Positions 11,901 through 22,185 of a DNA stretch of 64,000 nucleotides are shown here, piece by piece. The translations under genes and the position numbers were made by a program. Source of the stretch: Viridothelium virens (Eukaryota; Ascomycota; Dothideomycetes; Trypetheliales; Trypetheliaceae); the NCBI GenBank assembly GCA_010094025.1, contig ML991802.1:186001-250000 (forward strand), read 5' to 3'. Each line of letters opens with the position of its first letter. Position 1 is the stretch's first letter. A model generated the notes under the pieces. The model was given only the letters and a program-made list of their open reading frames with translations. It did not search any database and was not told the DNA's origin.

Positions 11901-12671
11901 TCGCTCTCCCCCGACGTCTCGACCCCCGTCCCCTCCACCCAAAACTCCACCACCGGGACCGACTCTCCATTCGCATATCTCGTGCACGAGCTGCACATCC
12001 CCGCCGCCTGGATCCACGAAGCCCGCGCGACGTACGCGCGCGTAGTGCTGCGCGATCCACAGCTCGAGATCGCGGCGCTGGTGAAAGCGGGCCGGGCGCA
12101 GGCGGCGCATCGGGTGCTGTGCGAGAGCGTGGCGCCGAGGGCGGTGGTGCGGCGCGATCTGGATGGGTTGAGGGCGAGCTTGGGCGAGTTTGAGAATCTG
12201 CGGGATGCGGCGGAGGGGATGGATGTCGAGAAGGGGGAGATGCGGGGTGGGAAGGTCAGGGGGTGGGAGAGTGGGGGTGGCGTGTACTTTGATTTTGTGC
12301 TGGCGGTGGATTTGTTGGCGTCGAGGGGGGCGGAGGCGGAGGGCGTGGCGAGGGAGAGGAGGGAGGTTTTGGGGAGGTTGGTGAGAGGGTTGCCGGGATT
12401 GATGAAGAGAGGCGGGATGGGGGTTGAAGAGCGAGTTGCAGTGTGGGAAATGGGGAGGTGGGTGGTGGAGGCGGTGAGAAGGGAGGAGGAACGAGTAGTA
12501 AGTAACCCGGCTGTGGAGTTAGCTACGGGAGTGAGAGCTAATGTCTCGATGCAGAGCGGTCTGGAGTCGAAGAATCTAATGAAGCTGCCGCTGACCGAGG
12601 ATGTGAAATTGAAGCAGAGCACGGAGTTGAGTGTGGATTACTACCGTGCGGTGATTGCATCAGGAAGATAG
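5992..12671 (+). CDS. NUP145: Nucleoporin Nup98-Nup96 precursor (Nup145 type)
   Basis: This is a nuclear pore component that is normally self-cleaved into an FG-repeat Nup98 and a scaffold Nup96 of the Y-complex. Four exons (5992-6091, 6220-6345, 6509-10314, 10476-12671) give about 2075 residues. Residues 1 to about 520 are dense FG/GLFG repeats. A GLEBS-like Gle2-binding segment (about 225-255, TFMQPYQGFSFEEL) interrupts them. The autoproteolytic domain spans about 930-1080 and ends in DHYTTYGLDYDED; the scissile site would be Tyr-Thr1077, where many homologues have Phe-Ser. Acidic linkers and the helical Nup96 domain follow. The first two introns have GTAAGT donors. The third has a weak GTTTGA donor but its acceptor (TTTAG at 10471-10475) restores WPYAKRTKLDDDFERL, a good start for Nup96. 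The last exon has a very unusual base composition (see the island at 11577-12500). Confidence 0.93.
11577..12500. other. GC-rich island with C-to-G strand switch (island 1)
   Basis: Counted by eye, bases 11641-11700 have about 33 C and 5 G on the plus strand, and bases 12301-12360 about 36 G and 7 C. The switch is near 12,040, in a CpG-rich stretch with alternating CG/CA steps (around 12,026-12,050). It lies wholly inside one exon of the Nup96 part, which remains an open, plausible protein. Confidence 0.8.
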
Positions 12672-12838
12672 AATGGGGTGCCGCTGCCGACTTGATATCC
12701 ATAGGTCGCTTCGGTAGTTAGAAGCAGGCTGGGAAAGGGAGGAGCGAGAGCTTGATTTCCAGAGCATAGTTAGTGGTCATTCACACAGATGTATTCATAG
12801 ACTAGTGCCCTTAATGCTTCATAAATATGTATAATGTT

Positions 12839-14584
12839 CTAGTTTAGTCTAGATTCTCCATCATGCGGCGCTCCCATCCTCGTCCGGACCTCGCTTCCTT
12901 TCCTCATTAATCCTAGAATCGGAATAAATGCAAGGAAGGAGCCACAAAGCGCAAAGAAGAGAAAGGTAAATTGGTAGCCAATTCGGTCTGCCAGCGCGAT
13001 AGTGTAGAATGCGAATGTCATGCCAATCTCCTGTCTGGCGAAGTTGAAAAGTTGACTCGTTTCTGAGCCCACCTGCGGGTAACAATCCAAGCTGTAAGTA
13101 TAGCATGTTGTCGTGATGACTTGTAAGCCAAAGCAAGCTATTGCCATGCCTATGAGAGGGGCGATCCAAACCGTAGCATATTGCAAAGTAAATCCATAGA
13201 TCAAGAGACCGGCCTAGTCAAGCGTTAGTACTGAGGAAAGAACGCAGCCAATCATGACAGCTCACAGGAAGCAATATCTCGCCCGTCCAGATAGCCTGCA
13301 AGCGGACTTCGGGATCTGGAGCTTTCCCGCCATTTCTTGCCCGAGCTCGTTTTACGATCGAGTCAACTACCATACCTGCTGCAAGCTCCCCGAGCGATGC
13401 ACCAATCGTCAGGGCAGCCCCATATCCTAGACCGATGTCCAAAGTGTCCCAATGGAAAAACTGTTGGAAGATATGCGCGACCGTGACAGCGGGAAGAATA
13501 CTTGCGAATCCATACTGGGAAGCATAGTAAAGCGCGGGAAAAAGTACACTTGGATACATTACCATGTTGATGGATGGCCAAACGAATTGCCTGAGCTTCA
13601 AGTCCAGCTCTTGATTCTTATTGTACAAGCCGAGGCGGGAAATGTACATTTTCATTGTAAAAGGGTCACGCACGGAGGACCGTTCAGCCGTTTCGACAGT
13701 CTTCTTCCGGCTGAAGAGGGTCTCAGGCAGACAGAAGAAAACGACGACGACCATGACCGCATCGCATATGGCCGCGAACTTGAAGGTCCACCTCCAACCG
13801 CAGTATTGGCCAATGAGTCCCCCAATAATTGGCGCAAGATGGCTTCCATTGGTCAACATGACAGTGAAGGCTCCCAAAGCTCGACCACTGGCTACATATG
13901 AGCGGATACAAATCAGCATTCGAGACGTTTCTCCACTCACCGTTGATGGAGGAAAAATAGGTCAACGACCGTGGCCGGCCCAAGTGCAAAGGCAGCTGGA
14001 AAGAAGCCATTAAAGACACGTGCTGCAAGAAGCTGGCCGAAGCTCTTTGCGTAAGCAGATCCAAGAGCAGATCCGAAGCCGAGTAAAGTCGTGAACAAAT
14101 AGATTGGTCGTCTCCCGTAGACATTTGCAAGAGGAATCCAGAGAAAAGGTCCCACGCCATTGAGAGCAATGACAACAGTACTGGGTTAAAGTTAGTCGAT
14201 CCCCTGATGTCCTATTACATATCTTGAAATTGAATGGATTCAGGGTCTCCGTACGTTTGATAGGATGCTGTGACAGTGGATATGCCAAGTTCCTTCGCCA
14301 TTGGACCATATGCGGGATTGATGATGGCTGTATTGAGTCCGCCCAGTGCGCCTAACAGACAGATTTGCACGAGGATTGCAATCTACTATCGATCAGTCGG
14401 TGTGAGGAGATCATCTCGGCCAACAAACTTTCAAAGCCAATGGCCAGTTTAGAGGATCAGCCGGATCATTCGAGGGCTGAGGAATTAAGATCGGCTGAGA
14501 TATCTGTTTCGTATTCTTTTCGGCATCTTCAGGAGCCTCGGATGGTTTGACTTCCTCTTCCAGGTTGATGGACGACTTCTCCAT
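12839..14584 (-). CDS. Major facilitator superfamily transporter, drug:H+ antiporter-like
   Basis: A proton-linked exporter of the plasma membrane by family; the substrate cannot be read from sequence. Five exons (14429-14584, 14255-14382, 13941-14180, 13266-13887, 12839-13213) join in phase into about 506 residues. The N-terminal tail is cytosolic and acidic and contains DPADPLNWPLALK, the usual entry to the first membrane helix in this fungal group. Further family signs are GPFLWIPLANVYGRRP (loop 2-3 motif A), FFLHQRGRALGAF after helix 4-5 and GLIGQYCGWRWTF (motif C region). Hydrophobic helices continue to the end. Every intron has a clear donor (for example GTGAGT and GTGAGC). It converges with the Nup98-96 gene, with 167 bases between stop codons. 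Confidence 0.9.
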
Positions 14585-15475
14585 TTCAAGCTAGATTAAT
14601 TCCAAGTTGCTGTATCCCAGGCTATACGGCTTGCAAGAGAATGAGTACTATCGAGGAAATCGCACTGTTACATGATTTGAAACATGATGTCGATAGATAC
14701 GAGAACAAAATGGAAATACAGGTATTGGATGAGAGCTTCTTACGGAAAACGGAGAATTCTCGAGCCTTACGACGCTTTTCTCAACCTACCTAATATATGA
14801 TGCAGGTCAAGCTTTGATTGAGTGATCTAGCGGGGTACCTCTAAGACTCGACTCGTGTGGGAACTTCGGCAGCCAACTAAGGGAAAGAAGACGACAGCCG
14901 ATCGGAAGTGACTAAGATTTTCCCTCACGAATTCTCTTCGGGCTCTTGACTGCCCGCTGCCTACTCCTCCTCGAACACTTGTCTCATGCATCGCACATTG
15001 CAGCTCGGGAGGATCACTTTGACCGTGTTCGAGATGGGATTCTGCGATGCAAGAGAAAAACAATGTGTTCTAGGCTATCAAGGAAGAATGAGGTAAAACC
15101 CACATCTTCCCTTATCGACCAGGCAGCAACCATGACAAACGAGAAAAACGAAGGTAGCATCTCTACGTGATGAGTGTCTGCCTATATCAGATAGGTTCAG
15201 AGACGTAAAGGAAGAGAAGATGTATGGTAAGCTGAGTCGCGCTTTCCTATCCGGTGAATTTGGTCTGTTGCCTAGCACGTGAATAGGCGTTTTAGCGCGT
15301 TACTGTGCCTCTTATCACAGCAAGATGTCATGAGTGCTACTTATGAAAGTCCACAGCAGCCCCATATATTTTCACTTTCTCCCAGTCACCTCTCTACTCC
15401 CTCATTTTCGATTCAGTCTCTGCACCTTGCTGTACATTCGCCTTTCAATCAACTCTGCTATTGACTGTGTCAAAA
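14585..15475. other. Divergent intergenic region, MFS / BRCT gene
   Basis: About 890 bases upstream of both flanking genes. Short open frames here have no recognisable content. The last 130 bases before 15476 are rich in C and T, as in fungal leaders. I see no clear operator. Confidence 0.4.
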
Positions 15476-16407
15476 ATGGCTAAGACCTACGTCTACATCA
15501 TCACGCGCAATGTAAGCTTGAAAGTAAACATCAGGCCGCATGACAGCCTTCATTGACTGGCAAAGGACTTTCACGACGGAGACACACACACACAAGGCAA
15601 TCTCGCCCTTGTCTCCGCTCATTCGTCCCTGGAGACTGCCAATGCCGCAGCTAAACTGCATTTGGACAACGAAAAGACCAAAGGTCGTCCCAGCGGTGAT
15701 GTTGACGTCAACGAGGACGAGACCGAGGATGGTGGCTACGAAGCAAGTGCTGCTGTCGCTACTTCAGAGAGACATCATTTCACCGTCAAAGTGGCCAAGC
15801 TTGAACTGAAAGATGGTGAGGCCACCACGGCCGCTGGAGAGGCAAAAGCTGCGGGCGTAAGCAAGAGGAAAGCCGGCAAGGAATCGACTGCAAACAAGAA
15901 GCGCAAGGCGAAAGGTCCGCGCTTATTTCCTATATCACATCAGATCCTTCCGTGCTCTGAACAGGATGTCGTACAGCTTATGGAATGTACCTACTAATGG
16001 TTCACTGAACAGCAGACGCAGATGACCACGGGGAAGAAGACGAAGAAGTTGAGGAAAATGCTGTCGAAGAAGGAAGAAAGAAGAAATCCAAGGCCAAGGA
16101 AGGCGGTGCCAAAAAGCCAAATGACGAATCCAAGAAACCCCAAATAGCTGAGGGGACGCCAGACTGTCTGTCAGGACTTTCGTTTGTCATCTCCGGTGTC
16201 CTTGAAGGACTCAGCCGTGATGAGGCTAAGGCTCTGGTTGTCAATCGTGGAGGAAAGACATTGAGCAGTATCAGTAAGAATGTCGACTACGTCATTCTTG
16301 GCGTGAATCCAGGACCGAAAAAACTCGAGCAGATTGAGGATGTGGGACTCAAGACAATGAGTCTTGAGGAATTCAATGATCTCGTGAAGCAGCGTTCGGG
16401 TGAGTAA
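15476..16407 (+). CDS. BRCT-domain protein, RFC1-BRCT-like
   Basis: BRCT domains bind phosphopeptides or DNA ends in replication and repair. Three exons (15476-15511, 15566-15914, 16016-16407) give about 258 residues. The N terminus MAKTYVYIITRN/DFHDGDTHTQGNLAL spans the first intron in phase and looks like a small folded unit. The middle is charged and Lys-rich with nuclear-localisation-like KRK and KKRK clusters. The BRCT domain (about 178-252) begins CLSGLSFVISGVLEGLSRDE, closest in feel to the BRCT of replication factor C subunit 1, but the ATPase part is absent. The second intron has a poor donor (GTCCGC) but a good branch site (TACTAAT). The stop GAG-TAA at 16402-16407 overlaps a perfect donor (GTGAGT at 16400), so a further exon, perhaps from about 16516, is possible. 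Confidence 0.75.
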
Positions 16408-17080
16408 GGACGAGGATGGATAGGGGCCATTCAGGTGCAACTGTTCCTTGCGAATGGGCAAGCTTTCGGTCGAAAGGCACATTTCAAGATTCATAATACG
16501 GACAAACCCTACAGAGCTTCACATGCTACTCGAACGCTCAATTCTTCCAGAGGAGATATGCGGCGCAGGGAAACTAGCGACTCGTGCTTGCTCCTTTATA
16601 GCTGTACATAATCTTGAGACGAGAACTACGAGGGACACGGAGATGAACGACGAATGGATGATAAGATGATTTCACACATGGCGTTGACCATTTTGAGCAC
16701 AACAGCAGCACTGCGACCACGAGTGATCGAGCGGGCTCTGACAGAATCGGTGCCTATACGTAGAAATGAAGAAAGCGGAATCGAATGCTAAAACGGAGGC
16801 GAGCACGGATATACGTTTGCCATTGCAGAGACCATGCATATCATCCCCTCACTCCATACGCGGAAGTTTACCATCCAATTCCAGTGAAGTTCCATTGCAA
16901 GGACTTGAACTCAATGTCCGCGCGAGTGGCCAGCGCGCAGGAGAAGCCTACATAGATCGGTGTAGGCACCTAAACACTTATGAGCGGAGAGAGAACGCAG
17001 AAGTCTATCTATTCGATTTCTACTAACAATAAAAGAACCGCTGACGTAAATTCCAGACCTCGCCCTCTGAGCCATCTCCT
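16408..17080. other. Convergent intergenic region, BRCT gene / monooxygenase
   Basis: About 670 bases of 3' flanks. An open stretch ending at 16669 could be a last exon of the BRCT gene if the donor at 16400 is used; otherwise I see nothing in it. Confidence 0.35.
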
Positions 17081-18980
17081 TCATTTCGTCCCAATACAAA
17101 TACTCTCCATCACCTCCCTCAATTTTCCCACACAATCCCCTACCATCCCCATCGATCTCCATGCAACAAACCTATCCGGCCGCGCCAGTACACACCCCTC
17201 CTCTTCAATCTCCCTCCTTCTCTCCCAATCAAAATACACATCCTCCCAGTCCTGGCCCCATCCGATCGTGTATGCCCTGATCTCCACCCCCAACTCCGCC
17301 CCTACGGTACCCGCCGCCTCCTTCCACGCCTCGCCTCCAATCCCCGTCAGCAGACAAAACGCCCCATGCCCCGCCAAATCAATCGTCGAGATCTGCTTCA
17401 ACCCCGGCTCCTTCGAGTTCAACCACGCATGCGGAAGGCGCGAACCCGGATACGTCGAGATCTGATGCTGCAACACCGGGTCCTCGGGCAACTTCGGCCT
17501 CGGGTATTTCTCATCGCCCGTATACACCGCATCCGAGTCATAACGCTGATTCATCTCGGTGCCCAGCGCATGGAATTCATGCGCCGTACCCTCGACTGCT
17601 CGCCGCAGCGCCTGACGCCGCGCCTTCCCCGCCGGCGTCGCAGCCTTCAATTCGTTGAAGCTCGCCATGCGCTCCGCGGGGTTCGGCGCCAGCACGCCGA
17701 GCGCGTCCCAGACGGGGCCGTGGTCGCGGAAGCCTTGGTTTGCGCGGGCGACGACGCCGGCGCCGACGGGTTGCCGCTCGGGGGAGTAGGTGGTGAGGAG
17801 GCGCGGCGAGGCGAGGCCCTTCTCGACGTAGGCGACCTTCCAGGCGAGGTTGAAGGCGTCTTGGATGCAGGTGTTGGATCCGAGGCCGTTGATTGGCGGG
17901 TGCCGGTGGACTGCGTCACCTAGGCAGAAGATAGATGGGGTGGAAGGAGGAGATGAGTAGTATTCGGCGACGATTTCGTTGATGTACCAGCGGGAGACGT
18001 CGAGAATGGTGACGGGGAGGGAGGGGTCTCCGACGATCTCTTGGACTCGCTTGTGGTAGTCGGCTGCGGATGGGTTGAAGTCGATGTCGGCGCCTGGGGT
18101 GGGCAGGAAGATGAACATCCATTCGTGCCAGGGTTTGATCATGCGGGCGATACAGGCCCATCCCCAATGCGGGTGCTCGATATCGGGCTGGATGTTCCAG
18201 TGTAGGTTGCCTGGTCTGCTACCGATATGCTTGGTTAGATCCACGCGGGCCAGGACGTTGATGGCGAGACCCTGTCCGGGCTGTTTGATCAATGGAATAC
18301 CGAGGTCTCGCATTATTGCACTTCTGCCACCGTCACAGCCAAAGAGATATTTCGATCGGATGCAATATTCCGCTCCTGTCATCTCGTCGTGAATTCTGCT
18401 CATAACTTTACCGTCTGGCAAGGTCTCAAAAGAGAGAAATTTGGAGTTCCATCGGCAGATCCAGCCATTGAGTGTGGCATACCGGATGAGGATCGGTTCT
18501 AGCTGTGTCTGTGGGCAGTCAACATGGCGACATGGAGTAGCTGCGTCGAAGTCTCCTCGCCGTTTTGGATCGTTTCCCCACGAGTGGATTCGGGCATATT
18601 CCTCGCCAGCCATGCTATACCCCCATCGACAGTGCCTCATGTTTTCCCCGTGAGTAGCGTTCTGGATACATGTCTCCTCTAGTCCAATATCTCGAAGACA
18701 TTCCAAGGCAGCTGGATTTGTGATGTGTGCTCTTGGGGTATCAGCACATCCTGAGGTCACGCCGATAATGATACCTCGAATACCTATATATCTCGTTAGC
18801 AAAACCAGGGTAATGATGACTAGTACTAAGCTCACCATGAGATGCAAGAAAGCAAGCTAAGGATCCACCAGCTGGACCAGTGCCTACAATGAGTAAATCT
18901 GTCTCAACGGTACCATGCTGCGCCTTCTGGACAGGTAGGCCAGTGGATGAAGCTCCATTGACCGTGAAAAGCCTATCCAT
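17081..18980 (-). CDS. FAD-dependent aromatic monooxygenase, phenol 2-monooxygenase / TfdB-like
   Basis: Members hydroxylate phenolic or other aromatic substrates with NAD(P)H and O2. Two exons (18836-18980, 17081-18783) give about 615 residues. The FAD/ADP-binding motif is VGTGPAGG (GxGxxG, about 33-38). The exon join gives LASHG/IRGIIIGV, then the conserved DTPRAHITN segment. The second FAD motif, CLGDAVHRHPP (GD plus downstream Pro), is at about 335-345, followed by NGLGSNTCIQDAFNLAWK. The C-terminal thioredoxin-like domain carries CVLARPDRFVAWR near the end, as in phenol hydroxylases. It has no signal peptide and is probably cytosolic. The start is the ATG at 18980. The 3' half shows a strong C/G strand switch. 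The natural substrate is not predictable. Confidence 0.9.
17100..18070. other. GC-rich island with C-to-G strand switch (island 2)
   Basis: Counted by eye, 17281-17340 has about 35 C and 7 G, 17761-17820 about 31 G and 15 C, and 18001-18060 about 25 G and 11 C. The switch is near 17,690, in a CpG-rich stretch. The host gene is on the minus strand, yet the plus-strand order is the same as in island 1. Confidence 0.75.
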
Positions 18981-20804
18981 ACCTATGAAAAGTTGTTGGC
19001 AATACAGAACTCGGGTGCGCTCCAAATGAGGGTTGTATCGAGTACTTTTATGGAGCCAAGCTTATTGTCTCGTCACAAATCACCTTTTCGATAAAATGCC
19101 TCGGGAGAGGATCTTTTGGGGACAACAAGAAAAATCAAAAAAGAATGAGCGTCAAAGAGCTAACAAAAATATCTCTGACCGCGATATGTGCTCAGATAGT
19201 CCTCGACTATGCAAGACGAAGATATACTTATACTTGGGAGGGTGAGGACCACGGCCTTAAATCCTGTCATCATGGCTTGTGCTTCGCAAGGTTCGCCATA
19301 CCGGTCACCTACATGATCCTGCGGTACGCCGCAACTGCAATGGGTAGCCCACACTGTAATACAATGTATACAATGCCTGCCATTGGCGGACATCGAGTCT
19401 CGAGAGCGTTTGGTGCTTTGTTGTTATGCTGTGCTGACAAAAAAGTTAGAAATTCGGAAATCGACAAGGATTTGGCGGTAAATATCTACCCCTGTCGCCG
19501 AGATGTGCCCACCCGTGCCTCAATTGAGGGCGGAAAGGATTGCAAGAGTGCGGAACTGTGTTACCGCGACTCCTTTCACTGCTTCAAAAGCTTGAAATTC
19601 TTCGGCTTTGCCTCCTGATGTTGACACTGAACCTGCGAAGCATCACGAATCTAACATGGGTTCGGTGCCCACTTTTGCAATAATCTGAAATTACATGTTT
19701 GCTGGGATATCTTTCCCCGGTACCCAGAATGTTTACTTCGATATGTGAGACCGACTCATCCGTCAAACGGCTTTGAAGTACAACGTCTCATCGGATACTT
19801 GAAGGGCCTTGATTAGTGCATTAGCGGTTCGTGTCGGTGGACGAGAGAAGCTCTTGGCGAAGTCTGGGCAGGAGCAACAGTCGCTTCGGCTGAAGAGGCC
19901 AAAGCCCAAAAACATCTCGGACACCATATGGAAGCCTCCTCACGTCGTTTTCTCGAGAGCCTTTCGTAATACCGTGCTACCAGCGATAGCTCCCATTACC
20001 CTTCGAGCCGTGCTCTAGCGAGGCCCTAGGAGCACAAGGAGTCTGACCTACTTGGTAGATTCATTCAAGCCGTTAGTGAGCTGAATGGATTCATCTTTAA
20101 AAACCTACTCCTTGAGTTGCCCAGCATTGACCTAGGCGCATGTGGCATTGGCCGACTGTACCCCAGGCTCTTCATTGAAAATCCCAAGGTCATAGTGTTT
20201 ACACGATGGGCAATGGTCCAAATAAAAGCAGGGCCAACACAAAAGACCAGTACAGCTTCTCTTATCTTTTAGCGCATTGAGGACATGAGGTCGCCGATGA
20301 AACAGCTCATGCTTGCTCACGCAAGACTCGTCCCCACTGCACCACCAAAAGGAAAGCCTGTCCGCCACGCGAGTTTCAGCCTCGCACGAGACCCCAATGA
20401 TGCGGGTGATTGAAACGACCTACCTCTACCAGGTGCCGAAGCACTTCGGGGAGAAATACTATACGAACTCGATGCGCCGAACTTTTTCTACACTGCTATC
20501 CGCAGATTGTTTGTGAGAATCACAGTTATTTCGGTCGTAACACATTGCTGGTTGCATGGCCAAAGCATAGATCAAGGTAAGCTATTTGTAACTTTTTCTG
20601 GAGGGTACGGTCGAATGGCCTCGTACTCGATAGGACCGATACAATGATTCAAATTGTTATACAGCTCAACTCAAAGTAAGGAATGACAAGTAAAGAACTC
20701 GCTAACAATTACAATCAAAAACCCAAGCCCGCCACCACTAATGCAGAACAACCAAAGAACGTCGCATCCTCCTTAGAAAACTACTGATTCACGAATTTCA
20801 GCCT
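18981..20804. other. Gene-poor region with possible decayed coding tract at 19.8-20.5 kb
   Basis: No intact gene is supported. Around 19830-19970 one plus frame reads like protein (EALGEVWAGATVASAEEAKA-like) and then stops. Around 20055-20210 a second frame reads GRFIQAVSELNGFIFKN-like, and around 20290-20560 two further short stretches look coding. No family was recognised and no consistent splice sites join them. This may be a decayed gene or chance. 18981-19800 shows nothing but the monooxygenase promoter side. Confidence 0.3.
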
Positions 20805-21038
20805 TCAGCAGCCACCCGTGCACACGAAGCCGGAGTTAGGGTCGCTGCAGTCGTTCAGGTAGCAGCCGTAGTCGCCCCAGCACTGGTTTTTGCCCGGGGT
20901 ACATTGGAAACCGGGGAGGATCTTGCGCTTCTCAAGCTGGCCTTCGGCGTGGCCTTCGACGCCTTCGTTCGGAATGGCGATGGCGGCAGCAGTGCTGACG
21001 AGGGTGACAAAGAGGGCGAGGGCTTTGGTGAATTGCAT
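20805..21038 (-). CDS. Small secreted six-cysteine peptide precursor with Kex2 site
   Basis: A single-exon gene of 77 residues. Residues 1 to about 19 form a signal peptide (MQFTKALALFVTLVSTAAA). An acidic pro-part ends in QLEKR, a Kex2-type dibasic site at about residue 38, leaving a mature peptide of about 39 residues that starts KILPGFQC. It holds six Cys spaced C-x6-C-x5-C-x4-C-x8-C-x3-C, which could form three disulfides. This is the layout of processed antimicrobial, killer or effector peptides; I cannot name the family. The start is the ATG at 21038. The longer open frame upstream would ruin the signal peptide and is leader. A TATA box lies about 145 bases before the start. Confidence 0.82.
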   Translation of the reverse strand: MQFTKALALFVTLVSTAAAIAIPNEGVEGHAEGQLEKRKILPGFQCTPGKNQCWGDYGCYLNDCSDPNSGFVCTGGC

Positions 21039-21179
21039 CTTGTCGGATTGATTTGTTTGAGCTTGTTGAGAATTAGAAGAGGAGAAGTGAAAGCGATTGG
21101 TAGTGATTGACTGCAGGAAATTGAACTGATGGAAACGATTGCTTGTGTTGATGGCTTTCAAGATGGGTTCGAAGCTGCC

Positions 21180-21189
21180 TTATATATAC
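21180..21189 (-). promoter_or_regulatory. TATA box of the small secreted peptide gene
   Basis: On the minus strand the sequence reads AGTATATATAAGG, a strong TATA element about 145 bases upstream of the ATG at 21038. It would give a leader of roughly 110 bases. TATA promoters are typical of highly inducible genes. Confidence 0.6.
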
Positions 21190-22185
21190 TCGAGCTGGCT
21201 CAACTGCCATTCTCCTTCAATGACCCGATCTTACTTTCATCTCGAACCGTTTCCATGATCACATGGACATCTGATTACAAGGCTTGTACAACGCTGAAAA
21301 GCATGCTAATCACAAAAGAGGATTTGGGGTGTAAAAATAACATTAGGAAGTAGGCCCTGCCTAGAAGGTCTTGGATGGCCTGAAAAGGCTGCGCATGATC
21401 GAACAAGCCTTAACAAGGCCTGAAGAGGCTCTGTTGAGATCTTAAAAGCTTTTACGGAGGGCCTCAAAGGAAAGATACGAGACCAATCCAGGATTTTGAT
21501 TGGACGTGCGGCTATGGGCCGGGACTCCTATTGCTAAAATAAGGCAGAGCCCAGGCGAGCATTCCGGAGGCAGCTGAGGCTAATTAGCGTCCAAGGTTGG
21601 TATGAAGTGGGAAGGTTGGCAACCTCAGCCACTCTTACCTACGGTCTCGGATCCGCTCCCAAGCCGGGTAAGCCTCAAAGAAGTATAACTTCAGAGTTAC
21701 GATGGTTAGTTACTAACATAACAGCCTAACAGGGGCTGAGAATCAAAGTATTATGACCTCACTAAATATTTGCCACTAATATATCCAAACCGTTGTCTAC
21801 CTCAATCACATTAGTAGAGCAGCAGAATCGAGGCTTGCACATCAAACGGAACTGAGCATCTTCTCTAGATTGTGAGAGCCTGTCAAAAGGCATAATGGAG
21901 ATGAGCGAGCCGTAGTCGATTATGATGCCTAATTGAGTATTCAACGTCAGACCGCTTTAGTACAGAAAACAGATGAGAAACTGCATCATGGCCATACCGC
22001 TAGGTATGTCATACAATGGCTTGGCCATCCACAGCGCCCTTGAAGTCTATCCTGATATTTGACCGCCCTCCTGAGAACGGTCACAGCCACAAACCGTTCG
22101 CAAAACGCCCTATCTAGCCCCTGATAGAATCCATGCCACCATGTCAAATCGTAAACGTGAACAATCAATCAAACAACCAGCCCGC
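21190..22185. other. Intergenic, upstream of the secreted peptide and downstream of PAC1
   Basis: About 1 kb without a supported gene. The 21340-21480 part repeats short AAGGCCT/GGCCT words, but no longer repeat unit is visible. Confidence 0.4.

Noticed and set aside
11107-12045. 312-codon open frame in another plus-strand frame of Nup96
   Set aside because: Its Pro/Ser/Thr-rich content is the out-of-frame reading of the C-rich half of island 1; the Nup96 frame is conserved and the correct one.
11777-12622. 281-codon open frame antisense to Nup96
   Set aside because: A shadow of the same island without motifs or a start context.
12839-18980. A secondary-metabolite or degradation cluster formed by the MFS and monooxygenase genes
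   Set aside because: A BRCT-domain gene lies between them, no synthase or regulator is nearby and the flanks are housekeeping genes.
19145-19618. 157-codon plus-strand frame
   Set aside because: It begins at a weak start and has irregular content with no recognisable family.
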